A DNA stretch of 64,000 nt from Dipylidium caninum (Eukaryota; Platyhelminthes; Cestoda; Cyclophyllidea; Dipylidiidae). The translations under genes and the position numbers were made by a program. Location of the stretch: positions 1-64,000 of the forward strand of contig QEYB01001166.1 of assembly GCA_017562135.1 (NCBI GenBank), in the 5' to 3' direction. Below the pieces are notes generated by a model that made no database searches, was not told where the DNA came from, and saw only the letters and a list, made by a program, of their open reading frames with translations. Positions 61,515-64,000 of the stretch are shown here, piece by piece. How positions within the stretch are numbered: the stretch's first letter is position 1; every line of letters starts with the position of its first letter.

Positions 61515-64000
61515 TTTTCTTTAGCATTTACCACAAAAATGATCCGAGTCTCTTCAACTTGGTAATAGATTTATTCATAATGGAGCCACCGCTGTCCCAC
61601 TAATATCCCATCCTGCAGGAGTTGATAATACGCTTTTAGTTAAACGCAGTCACCAACCTTCCGTTACCATGCAAAGTTGTTTCTCTGACCATCCAAAGTG
61701 TCCCACGATGCGCCCTTTTATGTGATTACCATGCATTTAAGCAAATGCTCTACAATTGAGGCTCGGAGATACCGACAGTCAGTTTACAAATGCAAGGTTT
61801 ATTTTTACTTGTTTCAATGTGTAAACAGTTTAGTTTTCAGTAAAAAAAGCCCCCTCTACTTGCCCCCCACATCGGGATGCTGTGAAAACCGAAGCTGAAA
61901 AAGGTGCTGGCCAGCGTTAAAGTGCGGAGCCCCCTTTTGGCCATTTGCTAGCCTTTAGTTGTAGCGTTGCTCTGTGACCGCCCTCAGGAATGCTGGTCGA
62001 CGCGTTACCGTTACCGCAGACGGGGTAGAAATGTCTTGTGCCAACTGCCTGGGTATGTCAAAGTACTTCCCACTTAGGAGTGCAATTGGCTGTCATGAAA
62101 TACCACCGTGCCGATTCTCAGCCCCTCATTTTCGCCTGCCTACAAACTCGCTAGACCGAAGTAGGCACGAGAAAACCACTTTTGCTTGGGTATACAAAAT
62201 CCTGCCAATTAGGGCTTTTTGTTCGGCTTGGGCTCACAGTAAAACTGATTCTGCCACATCAACGCATTCAGCCTTTTCTGCATATCCTTTCGTTATAAAA
62301 TTAAACATCAATGCGAACTGCTCAGAAACTACTATCACTTGGATGAGTCGATAGGCTGCAGACTCTACCCGAGGTCCATTTCCGAGTTGATCAAGACTAG
62401 GTTTGATGAAAGAAATACCTTTCATGCTTCAATAAAGCCGCGCCCTTTTTGGTCTGTCATCTTTAACACTGCCTCCACTAACTTAAATGTAAAGAGATTT
62501 CAAGAGACCTCCACTCAATTACATGGGATTGTTTGTGAAAGATTTCGAGGGTGTTAGCGTGAATTGCCTGCTTTCAACAGTAGCACTTGACATAGTTGCA
62601 ACTTTTTGGCGCTTCTCGACATTCGCCAGTGAAACCGATGGGCGCATTTGCGGCGACCAAAGCCTTAAATGTACCAAGGTGCTAAAGTAGACTTCGTCAA
62701 TGTAATCATTCAACATTGGCCTGTGAGCACTCGTCCTCTCATTCCATTTACTTCTCCTATTTACTTCACACTCTGCTGCCATCCACGCCACCATTTTAAT
62801 AGCTTGACTGGAAGAAGTGAAGCGAGAACGGTTCCTCTGATGTTGTAAGGAGTATCCACTTCTGGGCAAAGTCCTCGCAGTTGTCCCAACAGCCTGTATG
62901 TTTCATGCATGAATTATTTCGACCTTAGAGCGATTGGCCGATTTGGGAAGGAGAGGGGGAAATTTTGTCCCTCTTTTGAAAGGATCACGGAGATTGACGG
63001 ACCCTGGTAAAGGGAAGTGAAAAGGGGATAGAGAATGAGGAATTCTAATGATATTGAAAATTTTTATGATAGGCGATCGCATTACAAGCAATCTCAGAGT
63101 TCAGCATATTCACTAGACTTCATGAAACTCCACTGCAAGTTACATTACTAAAATTTGCCTGTTAACCTCAACTTCTTGAATTACTACTGGACATGGCTCC
63201 TCCTAACTTCATTCTCGCTCCTATTCTTTGGCATCCATTTAAGTCTGGCTGGTGAGTTAAGGCAACCATTTTCCCATAATATTTAATTTGAGCCAAGGGG
63301 GACATTGTCAGCAGCGTCAATCACTACAGATCCACGATTTCGAAAACTTTCACCATTGTCAGGATTTGAGTTAGTTGAACTTGTTCGCCATTTAGCATCC
63401 GTTAAAGGCACTCAGGTACCGAGGCCAGTCTGGTCCTCGAACACGCTACTTTGATGTGGACGAAATGATGTTGAGTGTTGCCTCCTTCACCCCTGCAAGT
63501 CACTTCGCAGGTTAGATAACGCATGGGCCCATTTCTCAGCAGCTTCAAATATAAAATATATAATCAATGCAACGCCAGATAAAATTCAAATTAAAGATGG
63601 GTTTATATCACGTCCATTCCCTACGACCGAATTTTTTTAATCCTCCAAGCTCTGTTTTGCCCCGTTAGTCGCTACGATGCGCTCAAAATGACTCTCTTCA
63701 TGAACTTCATCCACACGGAGAGGTCGTAGTTACTTCAAGGTGCGATGACGAATAAGATTTGTCGAATGACCGTCCAAGAAAGCTGGCTAATGGGGGAATT
63801 TGCAGTCCTGCGGCACCCCTCTTAATACAGTAGGGAAGTCCTCCGTTAAAAAAAGCATTTTTTGTGTGTGGGAGGTGCGAAGAAGCTGATGGAATTAATG
63901 GAATGCCATACCACTGAGACTGTGGATGCAGTCATTTGGGAAACCAAAGGGTCTGTATATTTTTTTATATTTAAAATCCATATAAGTGCCTTTTTTGTAT
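61515..64000. other. Gene-poor stretch to the end of the window
   Basis: I found no exon, repeat array or RNA gene that can be supported. The open frames at 61,974-62,354 and 62,519-62,869 have no recognisable domain or splice context. If the exon at 61,423 is real, this would be the start of its next intron. Confidence 0.5.

Overview
The window is eukaryotic nuclear DNA. Genes are split into short exons with GT..AG introns, core promoters carry TATA boxes, and there are no operons. The overall look (long AT-rich introns, a duplicated two-domain animal phosphofructokinase, a decayed mariner element, a cluster of small fast-evolving secreted proteins) suggests an invertebrate animal. My best guess is a parasitic flatworm (cestode or trematode), but that is inference and was not tested against any database. 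I saw no rRNA, tRNA, CRISPR or bacterial feature.

Region 1 (about 1-19,100) is the unusual part. It is a very large imperfect inverted repeat. The left arm (1 to about 7,480, cut by the window start) is repeated in reverse at about 11,088-18,570. A more diverged inner continuation pairs 7,487-7,680 with 10,140-10,380, and a central spacer lies between. Five members of one small secreted-protein family sit in and around it: C' (minus, truncated at base 1), A1 (plus, 5,083-5,849), B (plus, 8,109-8,847), A2 (minus, 12,707-13,474) and C (plus, 18,444-19,106). Four are complete enough to show one architecture: exon 1 is a signal peptide ending near A-C-[S/P]-S, exon 2 carries a Y-W-[W/G] core, and exon 3 is about 220 nt and ends with a Cys four residues before the stop. 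Intron phases are 1 and 2. TATA boxes lie 52-58 nt before the ATG. I do not recognise the family. Several reading frames are broken by single-base indels, and where two copies can be compared the breaks complement each other. This suggests base-calling errors in the assembly rather than dead genes.

Region 2 (about 19,100-22,100) has no recognised host gene. It holds a badly decayed mariner transposon at about 21,090-22,100.

Region 3 (22,602-45,702) is a divergent pair of housekeeping genes. On the minus strand is phosphatidate cytidylyltransferase (CDP-diacylglycerol synthase), with seven exons assembled here. On the plus strand is a 12-exon ATP-dependent 6-phosphofructokinase of 784 residues, complete from start to stop. 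Their 5' ends are about 0.9-1.2 kb apart and may share a regulatory region. One makes CDP-diacylglycerol for phosphoinositide and cardiolipin synthesis; the other is the committed step of glycolysis.

Region 4 (about 45,700-64,000) is mostly gene-poor. Two isolated stretches look like real exons of an unidentified gene or genes (50,772-51,173 and 61,423-61,508), and there is a (TCC)n microsatellite near 59,916. Nothing else there could be supported.
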